From: Endocalyx cinctus
Lineage: Eukaryota > Ascomycota > Sordariomycetes > Amphisphaeriales > Apiosporaceae
Direction: 5' to 3'
NCBI GenBank assembly: GCA_001600455.1
Contig: BCKC01000001.1
Span: 5,234,441 to 5,298,440 of the forward strand
Length of the DNA: 64,000 bases
Each line of letters starts with the position of its first letter. Position 1 is the stretch's first letter. Position numbers and translations under genes: made by a program. The notes beneath the pieces are model-generated. The model searched no databases. It saw nothing but the letters and a program-made list of their open reading frames with translations, and had not been told where the DNA came from. This document shows positions 10,349 to 21,699 of the stretch, piece after piece.

Positions 10349-12643
10349 ACAATAATACGGCATCTACACTATACTAGAGTGCGTATACTGTGACAAGGTC
10401 TGTAACAATCATTATTTATTACATATACCCCGTGTCAGACTAGGTCTCCGACAGTTCCGTGTGTGTGCCTTTACCGACGCGTAGTATAATAACATTTACT
10501 TGGAGGGTAGCCCAATGACAAGGCTCGCTGATAGAACAGCCATATGGGTGATGAGATGACATTGAAACCTAGCGGTGTGATCCTTCTCATTAATATGTAT
10601 CTAGGAACAAAAGTGCAGCTTGGTCAGCTAATCTTACTGACACTGGGCCTTCGAGTACTGGTGGTTTTACACTTTAGGCGTTGCTGCCTGGGTTACACAA
10701 TCCCACGCAAGATCTACCTATAATTTGTCATAGTTGGACAGGATGACCAATTAAAAGTGGTGGAATCTAGCTCTTATACGCCACAGAAAATGCATATACT
10801 CCGGTTGATCACCTGTTACACTTAGTATGTCGTTACAGCAGCTCTAATACAAACATGCCCGTAGTCGGCAGAGAAGTCGATGCTCAGAAAAAAAAAAAGT
10901 CCTGTCCATTACCATGATGTACGGAGGAATACACGTCCTCGCCGAAATGTGTCTGTCCATCTCAGGTACCCATGTGGAGGATTGACTGATACAAGGGATA
11001 TAAGGAGCCTTAGGACGCTGAATACATCGACAAAACCACCGTTGTCCATGATAAGATTACGCTTCTGATAGTGAAAAGAGGTGTCCATGTCTTCCAGAAA
11101 TCAGGCTTTATACCAGCCGGTGATGACCTTTACGGCCTCGTGTTCGCGCCCAAGATCTACTGCTCACTTAAAACTACCGACGGAGAGTTGCAGGTTCTCG
11201 AGCGAAGCTCACCTTATACAGTAAATATTGGGGGGAAATCTCAATGGAATGAAGACCTTGGCAAGGATTGATACTCCGAAGACGAGGATGAGAATGAAGA
11301 GTATGTTGATGACAACTATGACGAAGGTATACCGTATTCATCACTCAGAAAAACGGACCGGGTGAAGAATTTGACCCGATCGGCGGAAGAAGTGATCCGC
11401 GCAGATACGGGAGACCGTCGCGAGGCTTCACGGGATCGGAGTGGTTTGGGGGTGATGCGAAGCCGAATAACGTGCTCACCGACTCCGACACGGATGATAT
11501 TTACGTTATCGACTTAAGTGGAGGGTTTACCGCTGGACGGAGAACAGAGGTAACGATAAACACAGCGAGGAGAGACATAGAGGCGTTTAAAATAGTGGAT
11601 AAGTACCTACATGTGGACGATTAGGTTAGGATATATATACCTACTTTAATCGAATTCATAAGGTTGTAATAGTGAGACATAAGTTGACGTATTCCCTTTG
11701 TAAAGGCTATGTTTGAATAGGTACATTTCATCACTTTCGTTTAATCCCGTACCTTTTAAACATAGTTATCCGCAGATAATATATCAATAGAACCGAGACA
11801 TTAGCCCATTCTGAGCCGCAATTTCAACGTATTCGTGAACTCATGAAGGTATCACAGATGCTGTTGTCCAGTTATCACCTGATCAAAGGTAAAAAGCCGA
11901 GCCCGAAAATAAGCGGGAATAAATTCACCAAACCCAATCAGCGTGCGCCACAGCAAAAGAGAAAAACCAAGAGAACCGGTTTTTCGACACCCTCCTCGAC
12001 ACCCTCTAACGCTCAGGAATTCTTTTTTTCTCACGCAGATCTGAGATTTATACGTACTGTACCGTGGTAAATTAGATCATTGGCATAATAAGCTCAAGAA
12101 ACACCCAACGCTTATCCACTCAAAACCTGCATAAACTGTTTCTTAACAGGGCCTTGGTATTTTACCGGTACGACGTCACGATTTCTTATTTTATAGGAAA
12201 TAAGTATGTAATAAACCAGTACAAGTACCTATTGGATAACTGATAATTCGTGAACTTACATCCGGATACACAGCCATTACATCACATGTTGATTTATCTT
12301 CTATTTATTTTCTTATTTCCCTTATTTACTGATACCAACGTGAGAAGAAAAAGAAGCAATATTGAAAATTTCGAGATATCTACCTATTAATATATAAATC
12401 AATAAACCCCTAAGATTTCTTAAAAATAAAATCTGCGGGGTGACTTTTTTTTTTCTTTTTTTTTTTTTTTACTAGCGAGATAGGACATTGGAAGCAAATA
12501 GCTACCAAACCCCGCTAATAAAGAAAGAAGACAACCAGTCAGAGTCAATCTCTTGTCGAAGGGGGGGAAAAATATACACACTTAAAGATAAAAAGAAATA
12601 CGAAGAAGAGAGGAGATAGAGGAGATAAATATATAGTTCAAAA
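10349..12643. other. Intergenic, with a kinase-like relic inside
   Basis: Apart from the pseudogene at 10991-11624, I see no gene. The plus-strand frame at 11843-12070 (75 codons, Lys/Pro/Ser-rich) lacks any domain or splice context and is not called. Poly-T tracts at 12447-12470 and the purine-rich leader up to 12643 belong to the DPH4 promoter side. Confidence 0.5.
10991..11624 (+). pseudogene. Decayed protein-kinase-like gene (fungal WGD-type kinase family)
   Basis: Pieces of one protein lie in order in two frames. From about 10991 an open piece reads through IDKTTVVHDKITLLIVKRG, GVHVFQKSGFIPAGDD and SSPYTVNIGGKSQW to a TGA at 11269-11271. The same frame continues after the stop as an acidic linker (YSEDEDENEEYVDDN). 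About 130 bp later another frame gives EWFGGDAKPNNVLTDSDTDD then VIDLSGGFTAG and closes at TAG 11622-11624. The last part matches a kinase catalytic loop (GDxKPxNVL) and metal loop (canonical DFG, here DLS). No start codon, an internal stop and a frame change indicate a pseudogene, and most of the N-lobe and helices between hinge and loop are missing. It lies between two intact unrelated genes. Confidence 0.6.
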
Positions 12644-13651
12644 ATGGCACCCAAAATCTCTAACACGGCGCCGGAGCCGACGCTATACGAGATATTGTCC
12701 CTGACTCCTAAAAATCTCGAGGGCAAGCCTTCTTCGGCGCAGCAGAAGATGGTCAAGACGGCCTATCACAAAGCCTTGCTCAAATATCATCCGGACAAGA
12801 ACGCCAATGGCAATACCAACGGGGAAGGAAATAACAACAACACATCAACCAGCACCAAAACCACCACCTCATCCACACCAGGAGGATCTACAACTAAAAA
12901 AACCACCACTACCACATCTTCATCTTCTTCTTCATCCTCTTCCTCGTCTTCCTCTAAATCCACCACCAAAACCTACACGGTCGACCAGATCCAGCACGCG
13001 TACGGCATCCTCTCCGACGCCGGCAAGCGGCGGGCGTACGACCGCTCGCTCCGCTCGTCCACCTCGTCGACCTCGTTCCGGGCCGTGTCCAAGGAGTTCC
13101 ACTTCCACGTCGGCGTCGAGACGGTCGACCTCGACGACTGCGGCTTCGACGACCGCCGCGGCCTCTACTACCGCGGGTGCCGGTGCGGGAACCCCCGCGG
13201 GTACCGGTTCGCCGAGGAGAATCTGGAGGAGGTCGAGGATGACGGTGTCTTGATGGTCGAATGTTTGGATTGTAGTCTGTGGTTGAGGGTTTTGTTTACC
13301 GCTGCCGTTGAAGAGGAAGAGGAGGAGGAGGATGATGCTAACCAGGCGAGGAATCAGACGCAAAGTCCGCAGTATCAACAGCAGTGGCAGCAGCCGCAAC
13401 AACAATGGCAACCGCAGCAACAGCCCCAAGGTGGAAATGTCAACATGTCACCCGCGTCGCCGTCTACGCCCGCAGCTATGGGGATCGGCCCCCAAAACAG
13501 CATGTCATCGCCGCAGAGAAGATCGAACAGCGACGTCTCGAACCGGTCGCGCAGCGCTAGCGGTGCCTTGAAGAGCGCCAAGAAAGGGTTTTCCCTGAAC
13601 TGGAACCTCAATTTGGGTATATCTCTCGGAGGGTCGGCATCGACGCGGTAG
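12644..13651 (+). CDS. DPH4: Diphthamide biosynthesis J-protein DPH4 (DNAJC24-type)
   Basis: Single exon, 335 aa. Dph4 is a J-domain, iron/zinc-binding protein of the diphthamide pathway that modifies a His of eEF2 in the cytosol. The J-domain has its HPD at residue 49 (KYHPDKN) and its last helix at about 110 (YTVDQIQHAYGILSD, then KRRAYDRSL). A DPH-type zinc ribbon follows, with Cys179-x-Cys181 and Cys207-x2-Cys210 (YRGCRCGNPRGY, MVECLDCSLWLRVLF). Two features are odd. About 55 residues of Asn/Thr/Ser low complexity, including a 13-Ser run, split the J-domain after HPD. A ~115-residue tail (acidic, then Gln/Trp/Pro repeats, then Ser/Arg-rich with a final SLNWNLNLGISLGG) extends beyond the zinc ribbon, where most DPH4 proteins stop. 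No splice pair that would remove either part is obvious. Confidence 0.88.
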   Translation: MAPKISNTAPEPTLYEILSLTPKNLEGKPSSAQQKMVKTAYHKALLKYHPDKNANGNTNGEGNNNNTSTSTKTTTSSTPGGSTTKKTTTTTSSSSSSSSSSSSSKSTTKTYTVDQIQHAYGILSDAGKRRAYDRSLRSSTSSTSFRAVSKEFHFHVGVETVDLDDCGFDDRRGLYYRGCRCGNPRGYRFAEENLEEVEDDGVLMVECLDCSLWLRVLFTAAVEEEEEEEDDANQARNQTQSPQYQQQWQQPQQQWQPQQQPQGGNVNMSPASPSTPAAMGIGPQNSMSSPQRRSNSDVSNRSRSASGALKSAKKGFSLNWNLNLGISLGGSASTR

Positions 13652-14483
13652 ACGAGTGATCCGTTTTCCTGTCATTGTTTTTTTTTTCGTTTCGTTTCGT
13701 CATATTCGCGTACAAAGAAATTATGTAATTTATATAGATATATATGTGTATTAGTGCAAGCACAAATGGAAGAAATTTCAGGTTCTACGAGCTTTGATAT
13801 TACACTTACTGCATGTATAACTGAATGACTAGAATGTCAAGGAAATATGAGTACTCTAGTTACCAAAGTAGGTATTTAGCTATCACATGCTCGTCAATGT
13901 TAAAAGCGGTATACAACTACTGGCCCGACTGATGCGTCTGGTGCAAGGGCCGTAGATTGGAGAAGGAAAGTCACGTACACCGGATCCGTAATCATATCAC
14001 GAGGACTATTCTGTTGACGGTAGAACTTTACAAAATATACTTCAATAGCAGCCTCTCCAATTTACTTACGGAATCCTGCAGGACCACAGGTATACGCTCA
14101 ATACCGTAGTACTTGAAGTAGTGATAATCATAAAACGTTACGCAGAATCACAATCGCACCAAATCACAATCTGATGGTGAACCCAGAATACGAAGTAATG
14201 TGTTTATTGTCCAGACAGGTTTCGCACTAGAGTCTAAAAAGGCAAGCATTTTGCGACGAACCTCCCAAAAGCTCTTCTTTAGCCCTACTTACTACCTGAT
14301 AGAAAAGGAGACCCATTCATAGTCTTTGTTTGTGCATGTACCACCACAAGGGGAAAAAATCATGTAGAAAACTCAAACTAGAGGTTTTCTCAAGCAAGCA
14401 AACACTCCATAGACACCATAATCCACCCAGGTCCACGATTCATCTCTTTAGATATTTCCAGAGTTGTATGGTAGGCGAACAAT
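13652..14483. other. Intergenic between convergent DPH4 and 14-3-3 genes
   Basis: 3' flanks of both genes; no coding region supported. A T run (13678-13687) sits just after the DPH4 stop. Confidence 0.5.
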
Positions 14484-15602
<1,119 letters not shown>

Positions 15603-15633
15603 GATGACGGATTAAGATTTCGTGTGAATAGAA

Positions 15634-16701
15634 CTATGAATAAATGTATCAAGTTAGTAAAATGGTGCGTTGGCTGTGGATGTTTGAGTAGTAGAGAGAT
15701 TTGGTACAACACAAAGATACAAAATGGCGGAGTGGGTTTAATGGAAGGAAGTGACAAAAAAAAGGTAGGGTGATAAAGGGAAAAAAACGTGATGACTAAA
15801 ACAAGGAGATGGACTTTGTGTACAGAATGCGAGGAAAGGTAATGCGCGGCTTTCGGTGTTGATGTTGTCTTTCGGTAAGGGATGTGTAGATAAAATGGAA
15901 AAAGGGAAATTATGTATTTAGTAGATTTGATGAATGGATAGACTCCCCGCCTTGAGTGGGGGGATTTTTTGCGCCTACGACTGGTAACTGATAACGCGTA
16001 CAAAAAAGAGTAGTGCTTATTGACTAAATTTGTCGCAAAAAGACAATTCAGACTGATGATATATCAAACTTAGTTGAAGATGTAAAAGTTATGTTGTGGT
16101 TTTACTTGTCGAGAGAAACAAGGCGGTGGTGGGATGTGTGGGCAATGACGAAAGTTGTGCAATAATAAGGTGGGAGGGAGAAGGAAGATTCAGGGTTGTT
16201 TTTTTTATTTTTATTTTATTATTGCTTTGATTTGGCGGGTCATACAGAAAAAGGGGAGAGGGACATTAGAGAGAGAAAAAAAGAGAGCGAGACAAGAGAT
16301 TAACGTCAGGCAAATAGATAGAGAGATAGGGAGGGAGAGAGGGATGAATGTACACTACTACATGTAGGTAATAATAAGTAGCAGTAGGTAATAGTAGTGT
16401 GGTGTATGTCCATATGTACTTCTTAGAAGTATATAATCTTGAAGACTCGGGAAGTATATTGGATAGAATAGAATAGAACAAAATAAAAGAAATAAATAAA
16501 ATATAATAAAATCCAATAAAATTATAATAATAAATAATTATTATTTACATACCTTTTTGTTTACTTTTGATTTTATTTTATTAGGCGAAGGAATGACCTG
16601 TACAAGAAAGAAAGAAAGAAAAATGAGGTTGATGCACAAGAAAGGAAGTAGGTGTGAAAAAAAATGTGAAGAGGGAAGTTTATTAGGTTAGAACTACTTA
16701 C
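15634..16701 (-). other. Probable long 5'-UTR intron of the 14-3-3 gene
   Basis: On the minus strand, 31 bases upstream of the start codon, is a strong 3' splice site: TACTAAC branch followed by TTCATAG (acceptor at 15634). Strong donors upstream are CTGG|GTAAGT at 16701 and AAAAG|GTATGT near 16553. Either gives a ~0.9-1.1 kb leader intron, which would account for much of the gene-free DNA upstream. The donor choice is uncertain. Confidence 0.5.
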
Positions 16702-17402
16702 CCAGATATATTTTGTGGTGAGTGATTGAGGTTTGTTTTAATTTTTTTTTATTTATTTTTTTTATGAGAAAGTGGTTCAACTGATCAAAGCATAATAAGG
16801 CAGACAGAGGAGGTAATCGGGTTGTTAGTGGGGAGATGTTGAATGATAATCAAATGTGTACTATGTAATGTACACTAATTACCTAGGTACTATATCAATT
16901 AGGTGCTTAAGTGGTGAGAAATAGGTATCATTTAGAGAAATTAGGGAGCATTTAGTACCTGGCCTGGTCTAGTCATTCTCCTAACCCCCCTAATCCTCCT
17001 AATCATAGACTACCTGCCTGTACACGTAGGGAGTAAAGAAAACAAGGGGCTACGTCTGTACCAAGTATTTATTTAGTACATCCGATGTTTTGGGAAATCC
17101 CCATCAATCTCTTTAAAGACCAGGAAGCCTGTAAATTGCATTACTATGTTGTGTTAGTTAGTTAGTACTTGCGTACTCTGGATATGTAGTAGATAGAGAG
17201 AGAGGAGGCAAAGTGGAAGCATCTACTGTGTATATTCTTAGGTTAGTAGGTAGGTACCTAACCAGCTAACCTAGTACACTATTCATCATAATAACTTTAG
17301 ACTCATCTCTTCCATCACTGCATCACTTCCATTTACTGTACAATACACTATCCATGGATATCCATACACTCCACAATACTGCCAATAACTTACCTTATAT
17401 CC

Positions 17403-17434
<32 letters not shown>

Positions 17435-20266
17435 TATACTTACTTACATATGAACCATTTTTATAAAAAAGTGCATTACTTAATTAAACATTGTAACAAT
17501 CCTCCTAAGACAATTCATCATCGTCATCATCATTCACCTCCCTTTTTTATCTTCAAATACAGCATCAAATTTGAAAGTTTTATAATTAGCGTCGATGAAA
17601 TGTTGATCTCCCGGGTCCGTGTCCACCGCCTATACACAGTACTCTCACAGCCTTCCTTGAATCTCCCCACAGTATCAAGTCGAGGACCTACAAGTCTAAT
17701 GACCACGTATTTATATACCAAACCCAAAAGAAAAAATATATATATTAAACAGTACAAAAAAAAAAAGGACAAAAAGGTAATTTAATTTCATCTAATAATG
17801 GATATTCTTAGCTCTCTTATTATTACTATCTCTTCTCCGTATGATTTAGTCAAAACATATTCGAATGCTGAATAGAAGACTCGAGAAATCGAGAATTGTT
17901 CCAACTTGGAATAGATGTCATTGACTTGTTTCAAAAAAACAAAATGTTTGATATCCACTAACCAATCAGAAGAGTGGTTCGGGTAATTTTACATTTTTTC
18001 GTCTTTCTGCCCCTGTATTATAATGCATAAAAAAGAGTCAAGACTCGGGACTTGAGCCACCATCATGGATATGTAATATCTGACTTTTCTTGAGCCTCTC
18101 GCGAAAGTTTAGATGAGTAATAATGCAAGGACAACAAGGAAGATGGCCGTAATAATTGGTAGCGTAGAGCCCTGGAGAGAACACCGTCGTCACGTTAGTA
18201 TCCCCTCAACCCCACCAACACATAGGTACCTGATATTTACAAGTATCTCATTTTACACCATCTTCATCTGAGCAAATCCACCCCACCTTTCTTTTCTCTT
18301 TTCTTATTATACCCAGGGACCGTAACAATCGACTAACAAGGTGAGTATGCATAATACATACAGATAGTAGAAACACCACCTCCAACCTTACGTCAATATC
18401 TGCAACCCATACGCCCATGCAGGTCACGACACCTTTGGACCATCTTTCGAGATCGCCGTTCTCTGTATATCTTGCTCGCGTGTCACCCACGCACGACACC
18501 ACATACTTTTATTCGCCCAAATTGCGGCCAAGAACCAAAAGAGAAACATTCCTACCCAGCTATCTACTGCCCCCCCTCCTCTCTCTCTATCTCTCTCTTA
18601 ATTTAAAGGTCACATAGTTCATTACCTACTTTGGTATCCATTCTAACTTGAGACTACCAGATAATCTACAAAATTAGTATAGATGCCCGAAAGAAGAAAA
18701 AAAAAAAAAAAAAAGAAGAAGAAGAAACGATATCGTCCTTAATATTTGCGACGCCATTGGAAACTGTCTGATCCCCGCTTTAGGTGACACTGAATCCGTC
18801 GTTGCATTGCGCACACGGGTGGTGCACGGAACCCCTCTATACCTAGTTCCGACTCCCGACCATCAGGCAAGACAGGTTTACGTATCAGCGCATCGCATTC
18901 ATTCATGCCCTCTACCTCGTTTCAGTAATGCCATTGCTATGTAAAATTACGTATGCTATACGCATTGTATACACGCCAACTTCGCTCAGCCTTATCGCTC
19001 TTTACCCTGGGAATAGGCTTATAGCCCTAATTTTCAAGGGGTTCAAGTGGATTCTTAACCTCGAGAAAATCTCGGTAAATCTTTTTTTTCTTTGGCGAGT
19101 CTAGGCTGATCCGAACCTTTGGTATGGTAATTATACAATGTACGGAGTAGAAAAGGCCTAGAATTTCTTGGGGGAGGTACCTTAGTTAGATGGTGCATAT
19201 TCTTTTTCCCTTTCTTTTAGACGAATACTGGTCACGCATTAAAAAAAAACCCTCGGCTCAGCCTCAAATAAATCGATCCTGGTCAAGTCTTCTACAAAGT
19301 TCCATGGAATTTTATTTTCGATTACCATTGGCATTAGCCTTGCCAGGTGTTTCTAGTTCGGCTCTAGCCAGTAGTCGGTGCAATCGTCCCTAAACTACTA
19401 CAGACCCGGTACCTAAAATAAAGACTACTTGCTAGGTTAGATGAAAATCTATTTTCACCCGAGATCCACGTGATGGTGAATCTAAAAACCGTTTCCTTGG
19501 TAGAGGTAGGCAATTTGGCATTCTCATGTTGGGTAGAAGAATGACGGCAGAACATGAGATGTTGGTAAATGGAGTGTGCTCTAAAATAGCTCAAGTTCGC
19601 TGTTAAGGAGTCTCGGCTATTCACGCAGCCACGATGAGGTGACTGGTGATAAATACTGTGACTTCGTCACCTCACTATACCACAGGATTTACAACGCCTA
19701 AAACAAAACTTCTAGAAAACACAGAGCTTAAGACTGAGCGTATATTAAATATACACAGTACCATGTTTAATATTTTGTCGGTGAAGATAATTGAGTGCCT
19801 GGATATATAGTGTACTAATCAGAAGAAAAAGAGTTAATCATACCTACAGTTCCTACCTACCTACCTACCTAGATAGGTATATTCCAAGTGAGGACACCGC
19901 CATATACATATTTTTATTAGGTAGTAAATATGGTCTGATGGCCTGACCTTGGAGAAGATCGGGAGAGTGACAGAACGATGGCTCCGCTCCGTCATCCCCC
20001 GAAGCCTGCCAAGTTTTTTTTTTTATACTCAGTACCCGTGAACATTCGTACAAGTATATGTTCTCTCCAAGCCTATTTTTGCCTGTAGGGAATGGAAACC
20101 AACCCCATTTAGGAATAGAATAGTTGAAGGTGGACCAAGCTCCCGTCAGCTCTAAACCTGCCAATTGCCTCATCATCCATCTTATCCGCTTGTTTCCTTT
20201 TTGTATTGTACAATTCAAGAGAGAACAAAACATCACACCACAGACTAGATTCCACCACATCACCAG
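16702..20266. other. Long gene-poor interval
   Basis: No gene I can support across about 3.5 kb. It contains A/T-rich low-complexity DNA, a CT/TA microsatellite (17402-17434), an A run (18697-18713) and TACC repeats (19855-19870). The one coding-like signal is a 20-codon hydrophobic frame behind a good splice acceptor on the minus strand at 18171-18109, described under findings. Confidence 0.5.
17402..17434. repeat. (CT)n(TA)n microsatellite
   Basis: A perfect CT run passes directly into a TA run. Confidence 0.85.
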
Positions 20267-20482
20267 GTAAGTAAGTCTCTTTTTTGGCGTGAAGAACTAT
20301 TGAACGTATACCATCACCCCATGTTAGATTGATCTCCTACTTTCCCCCGCCTTCTCTTTCAATTGACGTCGTTTTAATTCGATAATCGAAAGACCTCTAC
20401 TTATTTATAAAAAATCGTCATCGACGTCAAGTCCGTCCCTTACTATACTATACCCAGCATACATTCTCCACATCATTTACAG
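20267..20482 (+). other. Probable 5'-UTR intron of INH1
   Basis: Consensus donor CACCAG|GTAAGT at 20267 and acceptor CATTTACAG ending at 20482 lie upstream of the INH1 start with no coding frame between them. They are best read as a leader intron of that gene. Confidence 0.45.
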
Positions 20483-20528
20483 ATATACCTAACATTGAAT
20501 TCGAAAAACATAAAAATAGATATCCAAA

Positions 20529-21123
20529 ATGTTTCGACAAACCCTCGCCAAAGCTCCGGCTCGCGTGAGCTCCATTCTCCCGACGACTTCCCGCCGAACC
20601 TTCGTCACTACCTTCCGGGCCATGTCCGAAGGAGATACCGGATCTCCTCCCAAGATGGGTGGTCAGGGGTAAGAACTACCTTTTTTTTTTTGCGTGTGTT
20701 CATACATGATTAGGAATAGAAAAAAAATCAAAGAGGGAGATAGGAAGAGGGGTTACGATTGTCTTGAAAAAAACGTGCTAGGAGAGGGACAAGAAAACAA
20801 CAGAAACGGGAAGGAATCAAAAGAATCGAGAATCAATTTTTGCTAACGGGTAATGGTTACTTTTCAAATAGAGACGCTTTCCAGAGACGTGAGAAGGCTA
20901 GCGAAGACTACGCCATCCGCCAGCGTGAGAAGGAAAAGCTCCTCGAGCTCAAGAAGAAGATCGCTACGCAGCAGGATCACCTACAGAAGCTGTCCGACCA
21001 CATGTAAGTTTTACTATCTATAACAAAAAAGGAGAAATACGAAGAATAGAAGGAAACTAATATGGTGGGGTAAAATTTTGCAGTGACGAAATGACCAAGG
21101 ATCAGGGCGGCGAGAAGAACTAG
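20529..21123 (+). CDS. INH1: Mitochondrial F1F0-ATPase inhibitor (IF1/INH1 family)
   Basis: Three exons, 20529-20668, 20872-21003 and 21084-21123, giving 103 aa. This matrix protein blocks ATP hydrolysis by F1 when the proton gradient collapses. The N-terminal ~30 residues are an Arg/Ser/Thr-rich targeting peptide with no acidic residue (MFRQTLAKAPARVSS, SRRTFVTTFRAM). The inhibitory core GDAFQRREKASEDYAIRQREKE crosses the first splice joint and is followed by the helix KLLELKKKIATQQDHLQKLSDHI. Introns have donors GTAAGA and GTAAGT; the first has a GCTAAC branch and AATAG acceptor, the second ends TTGCAG. Splicing is phase-consistent to TAG at 21121-21123. It converges with NSP1 about 0.6 kb downstream. 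Confidence 0.93.
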
Positions 21124-21699
21124 GGAAAATCAGTCAGGTCGCCGTTGGGGAGGAAGAGATAGTCCAGGATCAGATACACTTGTGCAAGAAGCGAAGCCAG
21201 CTTAGTGTGAATTTGAACAGAGGAAAGAAGACAAGTCAACGAATAGAAAAATGACGAAACTGGTCATCCGTTATGGGGCTAAATCTTTCATTAATGTGGC
21301 TTGGGGGTGGAGAGCATTGCAAATTACTCTCCGTGCTCTTTCTATCCTTCATCTTTTTATCCACTACTGTACAGTAAATATATCAAATAAAAGGTTTTTG
21401 TTGCCTTTACACTTTTTTTGCTCTCCTTATCCCCACTAGTGCACTGTCTTTCGCATACAGTCCGTACATCAGTCTGGTACTCCCGGAGCAAGAACCAGCA
21501 AATTTTAGCCTTGGTAGAGTCATGAACCACAACGGCATGTACTCTTGGAGGCTCAGTTTTGCTGTACATCTTTTCTTACAGCACTTCCTCCGTATTCCTT
21601 GCTCTGATTTGAAACATCCCTCAAATAGTACATCACCGGACTTCTCTTCATCGAAAAATTAGCTACACTTCGCAATTCCGAATGTCGTATCGACGTAGT
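21124..21699. other. Shared 3' flank of INH1 and NSP1
   Basis: Non-coding interval between convergent genes; the frames present are short and show no domain. Confidence 0.5.
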
